64,000 bases of DNA. Origin: Phycisphaera sp. Its GTDB lineage: Bacteria > Planctomycetota > Phycisphaerae > Phycisphaerales > UBA1924. The stretch is from the NCBI GenBank assembly GCA_003712165.1, contig RHLH01000001.1, forward strand, positions 3,011,575 to 3,075,574. Direction: 5' to 3'. A program made the translations under genes and the position numbers. Below, in pieces: positions 26,275 through 35,076 of this stretch. Positions within the stretch are counted from its first letter, which is position 1; every line of letters begins with the position of its first letter. Under the pieces are notes generated by a model. It ran no database searches. It was not told the origin of the DNA and saw only the letters and a list, made by a program, of their open reading frames with translations.

Positions 26275-29200
26275 TCAATTGGCGACGATGTTGACCAGCC
26301 GGCCCGGCACAACAATCACTTTGCGCACGGTCTTGCCATCGATCAACCCCGAGATCGTCTCGTCTGAAAGCGCGATCTCCTTCAGCTGACCCTCTGTTGC
26401 ATCGGCGGGCACGCTCACCCGGGCCTTTACCTTGCCAAGCAACTGCAGCGCGATCTCGACCTCGTCATCGACCAGCATCGCCTCGTCGAAGCTCGGCCAT
26501 TCTGACTGCGCGACAGACTCGTGGTGACCCAGTTTGTGCCAGATTTCCTCGGCGATGTGCGGCGCAAACGGCGCGAGCACGCGGATGAACCGGCCCGCCT
26601 GATCGTGCGTGACACCCGGCTTCAACGCGACGTTTACGAACTCGATCATCGAAGCGATCGCCGTGTTGAGCGACAGCTTCTCGATGTCCTCGCCCACCTT
26701 CGCGATGGTCCGGTGCAGCTGTTTCTCAACCGCGCTGTCTGCGGATTGCGCAAGCGAGAGTTCGCCCGTTTCCTCGTTGACACAGAGACGCCACGCACGC
26801 TGGAGGAAGCGGTAGAGCCCGACCGTGTCGTCGGTGTTCCAGGGCTTGCTCGCCTCGAGCGGGCCCATGTACATCTCGTAGAGCCTGAACGTGTCGGCCC
26901 CAAACTCCTCGATGATGTCGTCGGGGTTGATGACGTTCTTCAGACTCTTGGACATCTTCGCGATCGTCGGGAAGACCTCCTCGCCCGTCGGCGTGTACAC
27001 GTACGAGTCGCCCTCGCGCTTCTCGACCTCGTCGATCGGGACGAGGCTCTTGTCCTTGCGCTGGTACGCGTGGCTCGTGATGAGCCCCTGGTGGAACAAC
27101 TTGCGATAGGGCTCGCTGCTCTTGAGGTGACCCAGGTCGTGCAGGATCATGTGCCAGAACCTCGCGTAGAGCAGGTGCAGGACCGCGTGCTCGGCGCCGC
27201 CGATGTACAAGTCCACGCCGCCCTCACCCAGCCAGTAGCTGTCGGCCTCGGCGCCAACGAACTCACTCTCGTTCTTCGGGTCCAGGTAGCGGATGTGATA
27301 CCAGCACGAGCCGGCCCAGCCGGGCATCGTGTTGGCTTCGCGCACAACCTGTGAGTCCGCTGCCAGCTCTGCCACACCGGCTTCGCCCGCGGTGGTACCG
27401 ATCCAGCCCGTCACCTTGCCCAGAAGCGGCTGCGGGTCCTCGCTCTCTGCGGGCTTGTAGTCCTCGAGCTCGGGCAGCAGCACAGGCAGCGCCCCCTCGC
27501 CCACCGAGTGGTGGTTGCCCTCATCATCGAAGACGATCGGGAAGGGCTCGCCCCAGTAGCGCTGCCTGCTGAACAGCCAGTCGCGCAGGCGGTAGTTCAC
27601 CTTCTTGCGCCCGATACCGGTCCGCTCGAGCCAGACGATGAGCGTGCTCTTGGCCTCGGCCTGCTCGAGATCGTTCAGGCTGACATCGTCGTTGGCGGAA
27701 TTGGCCGCGTACCCCGCGCCCGCGTACGACGCGCCGGTGTGCCTGAAGTACCTCGCCTCACGAAAAATGCTCTGAAGCTCGGCGAAGTCCGCGACGCCCA
27801 GGTCCTCAAGCGACGCCTCGTACTCGCGCTGGATCGTGCCCCGCGCATCCTCGCCGAACACGGGACCCGTGTCCCGCTCGCGCCTTGTGCGCACAGCCTC
27901 AAGTACCTCCGGGAAGACCTCGGGCGACAGATTCGATGTGGTCACCAGGCCCAGGAAGTCAGCGAGCACCGACTTCCAGCGGTCCGACGACTTCTCTTCC
28001 TCGGTGGCGTTCATCACGAAGTACGACATCGCCAGAATCGTGCGCGGGTATACGACGTCCCTGATGGGCAGTTCGAATTTCGACGCGAACTCGAAGTCGC
28101 GCTTGTCGTGCGCGGGGACAGCCATGATCGCACCGAAGCCGTAGCTCGCCAGTACGTAGTCGCTCGTCCAGACCGGCACCTTCTCGCCCGTCGCGGGGTT
28201 GACCGCGTACAGGCCCGTGAAGCAGCCCGTCTTGTCCTTGTTCTCGAGCCTGTCCTTGTCCGAGCGGTTCTTGGCCGCCTCGACATACTCCGACAGCTCG
28301 CGCACGGGCGTCTCGCCCCGGGGACTCTTGAGCACCGCGGTCACGATGTCGTGCTCGGGCGCCAGCACCATGTACGTCGCGCCGAAGATTGTGTCGGGCC
28401 TGGTCGTGAAGACGCGCACCGCGGGCGAGAACTCGGTGTCCGTGTCCGGGTTGTCGAGATCGATGTCCAACTCGAAGTCGATCTCCGCGCCCTCGGAGCG
28501 CCCGATCCATTCGCGTTGCTGCGTCTTGGTGCTCTCGGGCCAGTCGAGATCGTCGAGGCCGGTGAGCAGCCTGTCGCCCAGAGCCGTGATCCGGAAGAGC
28601 CACTGCTTGAGCGGCTTGCGGAGGACCGGGTGCCCGCCGCGTTCTGACCTGCCGTCGATGACTTCCTCGTTAGCCAGCACCGTGCCGAGCGCCGGACACC
28701 AGTTGACGGTCTGCTCGCCGACATAGGCCAGCCGGTGGTTGTCGATGAACCCCCGCTGCTCGGTCGCGGTCAGCTCGTGCCACTGGCGCACGCCCACGGG
28801 CTCGCCCCCGAGCGCCTCGGTCGCCTTCTCGCCCTTGGTGATGCGGACCAGCTCGCCCTCGATCGAGACGCGACCCGTGCCCGATTCCATCAACTCGATC
28901 AGCTCGCTGATCGGTCGGCACTTTGCGATCTCAGTGTCATACCAGCTGTTGTAGATTTGCACGAAGATCCACTGGGTCCACTTGTAGTAGCCTTCGTCGA
29001 TCGTCGCGAACTCGCGCGACCAGTCGTAGCAGAAACCGAAGCGCTTGAGCTGCTTGCGGAAGTTATCGATCGTCTTGCGGGTAAATCCCGCGGGGTGTTC
29101 GCCCGTGTTGATCGCGTGCTGCTCGGCGGGCAGGCCGAACGCGTCAAACCCCATCGGGTGCAGGACATTGAAGCCCCGCATCCTTTTGTACCGGCTGACG

Positions 29201-29445
29201 ATATCCGTTGCCGTGTACCCCTCGGGGTGCCCGACATGGAGCCCAGCTCCAGACGGGTACGGGAACATGTCCAGCGCGTAGAACTTGGGCCTATCCGCAT
29301 CGAAGCCCGGCTCGCCCGGATTCGGGACGACGTAGGTGCCCTGCTCGTCCCACCATGCCTGCCACTTGGGCTCAAGAAGGCCGGCCAGCTCGGCTGAGTA
29401 GCGGAACCTGGGCGTCGAGTCGTTGTTGTGCTGCTGATCGGCCAT
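26275..29445 (-). CDS. leuS: Leucyl-tRNA synthetase with a large internal insertion
   Basis: 1056 residues from the ATG at 29445; a GTG three codons upstream is possible. It charges tRNA-Leu. The HIGH-type motif is in PYPSGAGLHVGHPEGYTATD near residue 65-85, the editing domain includes FTTRPDTIFGATY, the catalytic core has VNYRLRDWLFSRQRYWGEPF, the KMSKS loop is MSKSLKNVINPDD and the anticodon-binding end has FAPHIAEEIW. E. coli LeuRS is 860 residues. About 100 residues are inserted between LPIRDVVYP and YAGAGYAANS (about 27740-28044), a place where other LeuRS have a short linker. The end of the editing domain is otherwise regular. Confidence 0.97.
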   Translation of the reverse strand: MADQQHNNDSTPRFRYSAELAGLLEPKWQAWWDEQGTYVVPNPGEPGFDADRPKFYALDMFPYPSGAGLHVGHPEGYTATDIVSRYKRMRGFNVLHPMGFDAFGLPAEQHAINTGEHPAGFTRKTIDNFRKQLKRFGFCYDWSREFATIDEGYYKWTQWIFVQIYNSWYDTEIAKCRPISELIELMESGTGRVSIEGELVRITKGEKATEALGGEPVGVRQWHELTATEQRGFIDNHRLAYVGEQTVNWCPALGTVLANEEVIDGRSERGGHPVLRKPLKQWLFRITALGDRLLTGLDDLDWPESTKTQQREWIGRSEGAEIDFELDIDLDNPDTDTEFSPAVRVFTTRPDTIFGATYMVLAPEHDIVTAVLKSPRGETPVRELSEYVEAAKNRSDKDRLENKDKTGCFTGLYAVNPATGEKVPVWTSDYVLASYGFGAIMAVPAHDKRDFEFASKFELPIRDVVYPRTILAMSYFVMNATEEEKSSDRWKSVLADFLGLVTTSNLSPEVFPEVLEAVRTRRERDTGPVFGEDARGTIQREYEASLEDLGVADFAELQSIFREARYFRHTGASYAGAGYAANSANDDVSLNDLEQAEAKSTLIVWLERTGIGRKKVNYRLRDWLFSRQRYWGEPFPIVFDDEGNHHSVGEGALPVLLPELEDYKPAESEDPQPLLGKVTGWIGTTAGEAGVAELAADSQVVREANTMPGWAGSCWYHIRYLDPKNESEFVGAEADSYWLGEGGVDLYIGGAEHAVLHLLYARFWHMILHDLGHLKSSEPYRKLFHQGLITSHAYQRKDKSLVPIDEVEKREGDSYVYTPTGEEVFPTIAKMSKSLKNVINPDDIIEEFGADTFRLYEMYMGPLEASKPWNTDDTVGLYRFLQRAWRLCVNEETGELSLAQSADSAVEKQLHRTIAKVGEDIEKLSLNTAIASMIEFVNVALKPGVTHDQAGRFIRVLAPFAPHIAEEIWHKLGHHESVAQSEWPSFDEAMLVDDEVEIALQLLGKVKARVSVPADATEGQLKEIALSDETISGLIDGKTVRKVIVVPGRLVNIVAN

Positions 29446-29566
29446 GATGGGCACAGTCTAGGAGCGCGCGGTCCGAGTGCGTCTTGGAGTCAATGTATTC
29501 AGCCCCGTCTGCCGATGGCCGTTGCATCGGCCCGCTAGCCTCGAAGAGAGACCGAACACCCGAGCC

Positions 29567-30706
29567 ATGCCCATGCACGCCCTCATCCTTAGCCGCGGCA
29601 CACGGACCGCAAGCCCGACGGGACACCAGGTCCAGGGCTTTCTCATGTTCGAGGACGAGCTGAAGCGCGAGCTCGGGCTGACGACCGAACTCCGCGATGT
29701 CGAGACGATCGATGACATCAGAGCCGGGCTCGAAGCCGCCTGCACCGAGGGCACCGGGTTCGACGCGGTGCTCGTCATGCCCCACTGGTCTGACGACGCC
29801 AAGGAACTTGAGGAGCTCTTCCGCGAGTACCACGGGCGCGAGCAGAGGCCGAGCCTCGTCATGCTCGACTACTACGCACCCACCAGCTCGCCCCACTTCG
29901 CGGTGCTGCCTTTCGTCGATCTCTACATCAAACGCCAGACGCTCAAAGACCGCGAGATGTACCAGCGCGACTACGAGGGAGGATTCATCTTCAGCGACTA
30001 CGTCTGCGGCCGATACCGCTTCGATCTCGAAGACTGGACCTTCGGCAGCACGCCCGATCCCGCGCACATGCACAAGCTCGTCGCCGGCTGGAACCTCGGC
30101 GTGTGCTTCCGGAACCGGATGCTGCTCAACCTGACCAGCAAGCTGCCGCTCCCCTGGAGTCTGCGGCCCATCGAGATCAACCGGCGCGTCGGCTCACTCA
30201 ACCGCGCTGGCAAACAAGAGTGGTACCAGTTCAGCAGAGGCAAGCTGCTCGAAGAGATCGAGCCACTCGCAAACAAACGCCGCTCCACCGGAACCGGGCG
30301 CGCCAGCGCCAAGCGGTATTTCATCGAGCTCGGGCTCAGCAAGCTCACGCTCAGCCCGTTCGGATGGGGCGAGGTCTGCTTCCGCGACTACGAAGCCATC
30401 GCGTGCGGCTCGCTGCTCGTCAAACCCGATATGTCCCACCTCGAAACAAGCCCGGACATCTACATTCCAGGGGAGACGTACGTGCCCATCCCCTGGGACT
30501 TCGCCGGCGCCCGCGATGTGTGCGAGCGTTATCTACGCGATCCGAAAGCAGCCAAACGGATCATCCGCAACGGGCGCGAGGTGCTCCGTGAGTACTTCAA
30601 CAAGGGCGGATTCGTGCGGGATGTCGAGAGGATACTCGGCAGAGCACGAGACACAGGGGCGGAGGCTTCCAGCCTCTGCCCTGATACAAACCTGCAATTG
30701 GATTAG
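29567..30706 (+). CDS. Glycosyltransferase-like protein (GT-B type)
   Basis: About 379 residues from ATG 29567; earlier codons in the frame overlap the divergent leuS promoter region. The C-terminal third reads like the donor-sugar-binding domain of GT-B enzymes: GWGEVCFRDYEAIACGSLLV, then MSHLETSPDIY, PGETYVPIPWDFA. N-terminal MHALILSRGTRTASPTGHQ is a Rossmann-like opening. The central part (FVDLYIKRQTL, RDYEGGFIFSDYV) is unusual. The acceptor and sugar are unknown. It may act on envelope glycans. Its stop overlaps folC by 4 bases in convergent orientation. Confidence 0.7.
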   Translation: MPMHALILSRGTRTASPTGHQVQGFLMFEDELKRELGLTTELRDVETIDDIRAGLEAACTEGTGFDAVLVMPHWSDDAKELEELFREYHGREQRPSLVMLDYYAPTSSPHFAVLPFVDLYIKRQTLKDREMYQRDYEGGFIFSDYVCGRYRFDLEDWTFGSTPDPAHMHKLVAGWNLGVCFRNRMLLNLTSKLPLPWSLRPIEINRRVGSLNRAGKQEWYQFSRGKLLEEIEPLANKRRSTGTGRASAKRYFIELGLSKLTLSPFGWGEVCFRDYEAIACGSLLVKPDMSHLETSPDIYIPGETYVPIPWDFAGARDVCERYLRDPKAAKRIIRNGREVLREYFNKGGFVRDVERILGRARDTGAEASSLCPDTNLQLD

Positions 30707-32133
30707 ACCGCTTGTTTCTCAAGGAAGAGTTTCTTTGCCTCACCCGCGACGTAGAAACTGCCCGTGACGAGGATGATGTCGTCCTTCGACACGGCGCGGG
30801 CGGCGGTGTTGATCGCCTCGCGGACGTCCTCTTTCACCTCGGCCATTTTGCCGGTGAGTTCGGTGTACCGAGCCCTGAGCACCTCGGGGTCCGCGGCTCG
30901 CGGGTTGTCTGATGCTTGCGTGAAGATGATCTTGTCGGCGCCGCGTGATATCTCCTCGAGCAGGCCGTCGATATCCTTGTCCGCAGAGCAGCCGAAGACA
31001 ACAACCATCGAGTCGTACCTGGAGTGAGCACCGATCGCGCGAACGAGCGCACCGACGGAGTCCTGTGTGTGAGCGCCGTCAACGATCGTCCGAGGCTGCT
31101 GCCAGACCACCTCGGCGCGTCCCATCCGAGGCGTCTCGGCGAGCCCGTCGGACACGCGGACCTCCGGGGTATCGAAACCGAGCGTCTTGAGGCGATCGAG
31201 CGCTGCGAGTGCAAGGCCGCAGTTGTGCGCCTGGTGCTCACCGGGCAGAGGAACAGCGATGTGCTCGTACTCACCTCGCTCGGTCATGAGACCGACGCGG
31301 ACGTGAGGGCCGAGGTTCGGATCCGCCTCGAAACGCTGGTTGAACTCGATGTCGTCACCGAGCACGTAGAACGGCGCGCCGACCTGCTCGGCTACCTCTC
31401 TGAGCGATGCCAGCGCCTCGTCGTCCTGCGGCACGGTCATCGCGGGCACGTCAGCCTTGAAGATGCCCGCTTTCTCTCGCGCGACCTCGGCGAGCGTCGA
31501 CCCGAGGATGTGCGTGTGCTCAAGCTGGATCTGGGTCACGCACGTCAGCGACGGGCTGACGATGTTCGTCGCGTCAAGCCTGCCCCCGAGACCGACCTCG
31601 ATGACAGAGATGTCCACGGCCTGCTCTTTGAAGTGCAGGAACGACATCGCCGTCATGACCTCGAAATACGAAGCCGACCCGAACTCGCTCTCGATCTCAG
31701 ACGCAGCTGCGATGACCGAGTTGAACGTGCTGGTGAAATCCGACTCGGTGATCGGAACGGTTCCGATCCTGATCCGCTCGCGGACATCGACGAGGTGGGG
31801 CGAGGTGTAGATCCCGACCGCGTAGCCGCAACCGCCGAGAGCCGCGGCGAGCATCTCGACCATCGAGCCCTTTCCCTTGCTCCCCGCCACGTGCACGCAG
31901 GGCACCGCGTTCTGCGGGTCGCCCAGCTTCTGCATCAGCGCGCGCATCCGGTCGAGCTTCAGATGCTCCGACACGGGCGCGCCTGGGCGCTGCTTCTCCA
32001 TGTTGGGCAGATCCTCGAGCATCTTTGAAGCCTGCGCGTAGCTGCGCGAGGGCTTCAACTCTGAGAGCGTGTCTGCACCTTGCATAGATTTTGTCCCGGC
32101 CTTGCCAGGTTGTGATTTCCGCTTGGTCGGCAT
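30703..32133 (-). CDS. folC: Folylpolyglutamate synthase/dihydrofolate synthase
   Basis: A 476-residue Mur-ligase family enzyme that adds glutamate to folate or to dihydropteroate. The P-loop is VHVAGSKGKGSMVEML near residue 81-96; IYTSPHLVDVRERIRI and VEVGLGGRLDATNIV are classic FolC motifs. The C-terminal domain has TIVDGAHTQDSVGAL and VVVFGCSADKDID. The N-terminal 50 residues are charged and not part of the family core, so the true start could be one of the downstream ATGs, although the ATG at 32133 is kept. A gap of 181 bases separates it from pdxJ upstream, with a likely promoter of its own. Confidence 0.93.
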   Translation of the reverse strand: MPTKRKSQPGKAGTKSMQGADTLSELKPSRSYAQASKMLEDLPNMEKQRPGAPVSEHLKLDRMRALMQKLGDPQNAVPCVHVAGSKGKGSMVEMLAAALGGCGYAVGIYTSPHLVDVRERIRIGTVPITESDFTSTFNSVIAAASEIESEFGSASYFEVMTAMSFLHFKEQAVDISVIEVGLGGRLDATNIVSPSLTCVTQIQLEHTHILGSTLAEVAREKAGIFKADVPAMTVPQDDEALASLREVAEQVGAPFYVLGDDIEFNQRFEADPNLGPHVRVGLMTERGEYEHIAVPLPGEHQAHNCGLALAALDRLKTLGFDTPEVRVSDGLAETPRMGRAEVVWQQPRTIVDGAHTQDSVGALVRAIGAHSRYDSMVVVFGCSADKDIDGLLEEISRGADKIIFTQASDNPRAADPEVLRARYTELTGKMAEVKEDVREAINTAARAVSKDDIILVTGSFYVAGEAKKLFLEKQAV

Positions 32134-32201
32134 CCGGAACCACTGTACACCGCGCGGCCTCTTGTTCCAACAGAACTTGCGCGATGTTGGGCTTCACAGA
32201 A

Positions 32202-32210
32202 TGTGGATAA
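32202..32210 (-). promoter_or_regulatory. Perfect DnaA box
   Basis: Minus strand reads TTATCCACA, the consensus DnaA box. It sits in the 181-base gap upstream of folC, next to an A/T-rich stretch at 32228-32260. It is a single box, so the gap is not an origin by itself. It could be a regulatory DnaA site for folC, or chance. Confidence 0.4.
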
Positions 32211-32314
32211 GTCACAACGGACGACAGCTATCAACAAATAACCGACAAACAATCCACGACGCGATGAAATCAGATAGGAGATTCCCACCCGAACAGGGAT
32301 CGCGACGTCTGGAT

Positions 32315-33073
32315 CTATGCGCTGCCCATCAGTTGCTTCATATCCACAACCGCCTGACGCATGCCGACGTACACGGCCCGGCTCACGATCGCGTGACCGA
32401 TGTGCAGCTCTTCGATGCCGGGCAGGCCCGCGATGGGCCGGACGTTGTGGTAGTTCAGCGCGTGCCCCGCGTTGAAGCGCATGCCGGCGGACCTGATCCG
32501 TTCGCCGGCGCGGGCCACGCGCGCGAGCTCATCCGCCAGAGGCTTCTTTCTGAAATCGCCCCCCTCGGCGCCGAACGCGTGCGCATATGGACCCGTGTGA
32601 ATCTCACACACATCGAACCCGGCGTGTCTGCACGAATCGATCTGCGCCTCATCCGCATCGATAAACGCGCTGACCAGCAGCCCAGCGTTGTGCAGGCGCT
32701 CGACGATGTCGCGCATCGCCGACTCCTGACCCGCGACGTCGAGCCCGCCCTCGGTCGTGACCTCCTGCCTGCCCTCGGGGACGAGCATCACGGTGTGGGG
32801 CTGAAGCCGCTCGGCGATCGAGAGCATCTCTTCGGTCGCTGCCATCTCGAGGTTCAGTTTGACTTTCACGAGCGAGCGGAGCAGCTCGACATCGCGATCC
32901 TGGATGTGCCTGCGGTCTTCACGGAGATGGACCGTGATGCCGTCGGCACCGCCGAGCTCGGCCTCGTGCGCAGCGCGGACCGGATCGGGCTCTCCCGCGT
33001 GAGGGTCCATACCCCGGTAGCGGGCCTGCCGAACCGTGGCGACGTGGTCGATGTTCACTCCGAGCTGGATCAT
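32315..33073 (-). CDS. pdxJ: Pyridoxine 5'-phosphate synthase
   Basis: 252 residues from ATG 33073, chosen because [19 protein letters not shown] is the normal PdxJ N-terminus; the open frame extends upstream into serA and is not used. PdxJ condenses 1-deoxyxylulose 5-phosphate with 3-amino-2-oxopropyl phosphate in vitamin B6 synthesis. Motifs: [56 protein letters not shown], and [12 protein letters not shown], then [20 protein letters not shown], all typical. The start is 28 bases after the serA stop, so cotranscription with clpS-serA is likely. Confidence 0.97.
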   Translation of the reverse strand: MIQLGVNIDHVATVRQARYRGMDPHAGEPDPVRAAHEAELGGADGITVHLREDRRHIQDRDVELLRSLVKVKLNLEMAATEEMLSIAERLQPHTVMLVPEGRQEVTTEGGLDVAGQESAMRDIVERLHNAGLLVSAFIDADEAQIDSCRHAGFDVCEIHTGPYAHAFGAEGGDFRKKPLADELARVARAGERIRSAGMRFNAGHALNYHNVRPIAGLPGIEELHIGHAIVSRAVYVGMRQAVVDMKQLMGSA

Positions 33074-33101
33074 GCCGAATCGTACCGCGTTCTCCCGACG
33101 A

Positions 33102-34058
33102 TCAGTCGTAGTCCGCCTCGTTCTCGGGCTCGTTGCCCTGGAGCACGGCCCAAACATCCCGGACCACCCAGCTCATCGCGAGACTCGCAGACCTGGTCGC
33201 GCCGCCCAGGTGAGGCGTCAGGTACACGTTTTTGATGTCGAGCAGCGGGTACGTCGCGTCGAAAGGTTCGGGGTCGTGGACATCGAGCATCGCGCACGCC
33301 GCGGGGTGCTCGATCATGAACGATGCGCACGCGAACGGATCGACCACGAGCCCCCGGCTCGTGTTGATGAACACGACGTTGTCCTTCATCAACGCGAACT
33401 CGTCGGCCCGCACGATGCGTGCGTTCGTGTGGCTGCCGTCCACGTGGATGGAGACGATGTCCGATCGCTGGAAGAGCTCATCGCGGGAGACGGGCCTGGC
33501 CCCGAGCCGTTCTTCTTCCGGGATCTCGCGCACATCGTGGTAGATGACATGCATCCCGAACGCCTTTGCGATCTGCGCCACACGCGAGCCGATGCGCCCG
33601 AACCCGAGCACGCCGAGCGTCAACGAACCAAGCTCGCGTTCGCCGGTGAGCTGGATGCGAGCTTGCTTCCACGCCTTGAGGTCAACGATCGATTTGTGCA
33701 GGAACACCCGGGGCCTGACAACATCGAGCAGCATCGCAAAGACAAGCTCCGCGACAGCCTGCGTGTTCGCGCCGGGTGTGTGCACGACGCGCACGCCCCG
33801 CTCTTTGCACGCCTTGAGGTCGACGTGATCGAGCCCGACGCCCGCTCGCCCGATCACGCGTAGGTTCTTGCCCGCGTCGAGGAAGTCGCCGTCGATCTCC
33901 GTGTACGAGCGGATGACGAGACCATGCGCGACCGCGAGGTGCGCACGGAAGTTGTCATTGTCTTTACTGCAGCGGATCAACTCGCAGCGTTCGCCTAGCC
34001 AGTCGGCGCACCGCTCGTCGAGGTTCTCAGCCTGGATGACCAGAGGCCCGTCGCTCAC
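33102..34058 (-). CDS. serA: D-3-phosphoglycerate dehydrogenase-like protein, short form
   Basis: A 318-residue D-isomer-specific 2-hydroxyacid dehydrogenase. Seen: [51 protein letters not shown] (NAD-binding GxGxxG), [12 protein letters not shown] with the substrate Arg, and [12 protein letters not shown] with the catalytic His. The closest family is SerA without the C-terminal ACT or intervening domain. A related 2-hydroxyacid dehydrogenase cannot be excluded. Its ATG overlaps the clpS stop as ATGA, indicating translational coupling. pdxJ, which needs a product of serine-linked metabolism (3-phosphohydroxypyruvate family), follows. Confidence 0.85.
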   Translation of the reverse strand: MSDGPLVIQAENLDERCADWLGERCELIRCSKDNDNFRAHLAVAHGLVIRSYTEIDGDFLDAGKNLRVIGRAGVGLDHVDLKACKERGVRVVHTPGANTQAVAELVFAMLLDVVRPRVFLHKSIVDLKAWKQARIQLTGERELGSLTLGVLGFGRIGSRVAQIAKAFGMHVIYHDVREIPEEERLGARPVSRDELFQRSDIVSIHVDGSHTNARIVRADEFALMKDNVVFINTSRGLVVDPFACASFMIEHPAACAMLDVHDPEPFDATYPLLDIKNVYLTPHLGGATRSASLAMSWVVRDVWAVLQGNEPENEADYD

Positions 34059-34504
34059 GGTGTGTCGGGTGAGTCTTGGCTATCGAGTTCGTCGTCGCCC
34101 TCGCCGTCCGACTCGGCGGGCTCCATCACCGCGCTCATTGAGCCAGCGCTCTCAGCCATCAAGGGGTCCGGACCAAACGAGTGGATCTGATCGACCTTGA
34201 GCTCGGCGAGTTCCTTGTGCGTCGTCATGCACACGGCGCGGCCCTGGCTGTCCACGGTTTTGGCAACCTCGAACGCGCGAGCGACGTTGTGACCAAATAT
34301 CTTGCTGACCATCCGCATCACGTACTCGTACGTGTGGTGATCATCGTCGAGCAGCACGACGTTCCAGGGCGTCAGGAGGCCTTCGTCTTCCTTGGTCTCG
34401 GGCTTGGGCCTGACCTTGGTCGCCGCGGCCTGACCACCTGATTCGGGGCAGTCGGAGCCGAAATGCTCCTCGTTCCATGGCATGTCGCTGTCGAACTGGC
34501 TCAT
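34055..34504 (-). CDS. clpS: ATP-dependent Clp protease adaptor
   Basis: 149 residues from ATG 34504; longer readings lack support. ClpS binds ClpA/ClpC and delivers N-degron substrates. Core motifs: WNVVLLDDDHHTYEYVMRMV, KIFGHNVARAFEVAKTVD, GRAVCMTTHKELAELKVDQI. The N-terminal 55 residues are a variable, charged extension, as is common. Beyond the core the protein continues with an acidic tail (MEPAESDGEGDDELDSQDS) of about 40 residues, longer than usual. The stop is shared with the serA start. No ClpA gene is in the window. Confidence 0.93.
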   Translation of the reverse strand: MSQFDSDMPWNEEHFGSDCPESGGQAAATKVRPKPETKEDEGLLTPWNVVLLDDDHHTYEYVMRMVSKIFGHNVARAFEVAKTVDSQGRAVCMTTHKELAELKVDQIHSFGPDPLMAESAGSMSAVMEPAESDGEGDDELDSQDSPDTP

Positions 34505-34550
34505 GAATGCAGTGTATGCGGGCTCGGTTCCCGGCGTAAGGGGCTTCTGG

Positions 34551-34577
34551 GGGCGGTTTTTGGTGAAAACCACGCCC
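34551..34577. promoter_or_regulatory. Inverted repeat between divergent clpS and HU genes
   Basis: GGGCG-GTTTT (34551-34560) pairs with AAAAC (34566-34570) and CGCCC (34573-34577), with a 2-base bulge and a 5-base loop. No T-run follows. It lies about 47 bases before clpS and 79 before the HU start, so it may be an operator for either. Confidence 0.25.
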
Positions 34578-34655
34578 TGCTGTCGATAGCTCGTGAGTCC
34601 GAATCAAAAAGCACGCGAGCCGCGGGTCCAAGCGGCACGATCAGGAGCAGACGCC

Positions 34656-34925
34656 ATGAACAAGGGTGAACTCATCGAGGCGGTCGCAAGTCAGCTCAAC
34701 GGCTCAAAGACCGAGGCGAGCAAGGCGGTCGATGCTGTCATCGCCAGCATCACGAACGGCATCCAGAACGACCAGAAGGTCGCGATCTCGGGCTTCGGTA
34801 CGTTCGTCCGCAAGGAACGAGCCGCCCGCAAGGGTGTCAACCCCGCCACCAAGCAGCCCATGACCATCGCGGCATCGACGACCTGCGGCTTCAAGCCCGC
34901 GCAGGCTCTCAAAGACGCGATCTGA
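34656..34925 (+). CDS. HU family DNA-binding protein
   Basis: 89 residues. It binds DNA without strong sequence preference and bends it. The sequence is a regular HU/IHF: MNKGELIEAVASQL, SKAVDAVIASITNGI, KVAISGFGTFVRKERAARKG, and the arm NPATKQPMTIAASTTCGFKP, with the Pro of the DNA-intercalating loop (QP). The ATG at 34656 follows AGGAG-type sequence (CAGGAGCAG); a longer reading from 34593 is not needed. It is monocistronic and ends in a strong terminator. Confidence 0.96.
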   Translation: MNKGELIEAVASQLNGSKTEASKAVDAVIASITNGIQNDQKVAISGFGTFVRKERAARKGVNPATKQPMTIAASTTCGFKPAQALKDAI

Positions 34926-35026
34926 ACAAGCAATAAGCGCCCAGCCCGTCGGACCCTCACCCCGCCGGGCTCGGGCCACAAGCTACACGCGGGCCGAACT
35001 CCTTCTCGGCACGCGAACCAACACAC

Positions 35027-35070
35027 ACAGCCCCGACTCGAGCAGGAAGACGGTCGGGGCTGTTTGTTTG
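35027..35070 (+). terminator. Strong intrinsic terminator after HU
   Basis: An 11-base perfect stem: 35027-35037 (ACAGCCCCGAC) pairs with 35053-35063 (GTCGGGGCTGT), with a 15-base loop, followed by TTGTTTG. It lies about 100 bases after the HU stop and just before the stop of the convergent trpE. The T-rich side is on the plus strand only, so it serves HU. Confidence 0.85.
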
Positions 35071-35076
35071 TACTGA

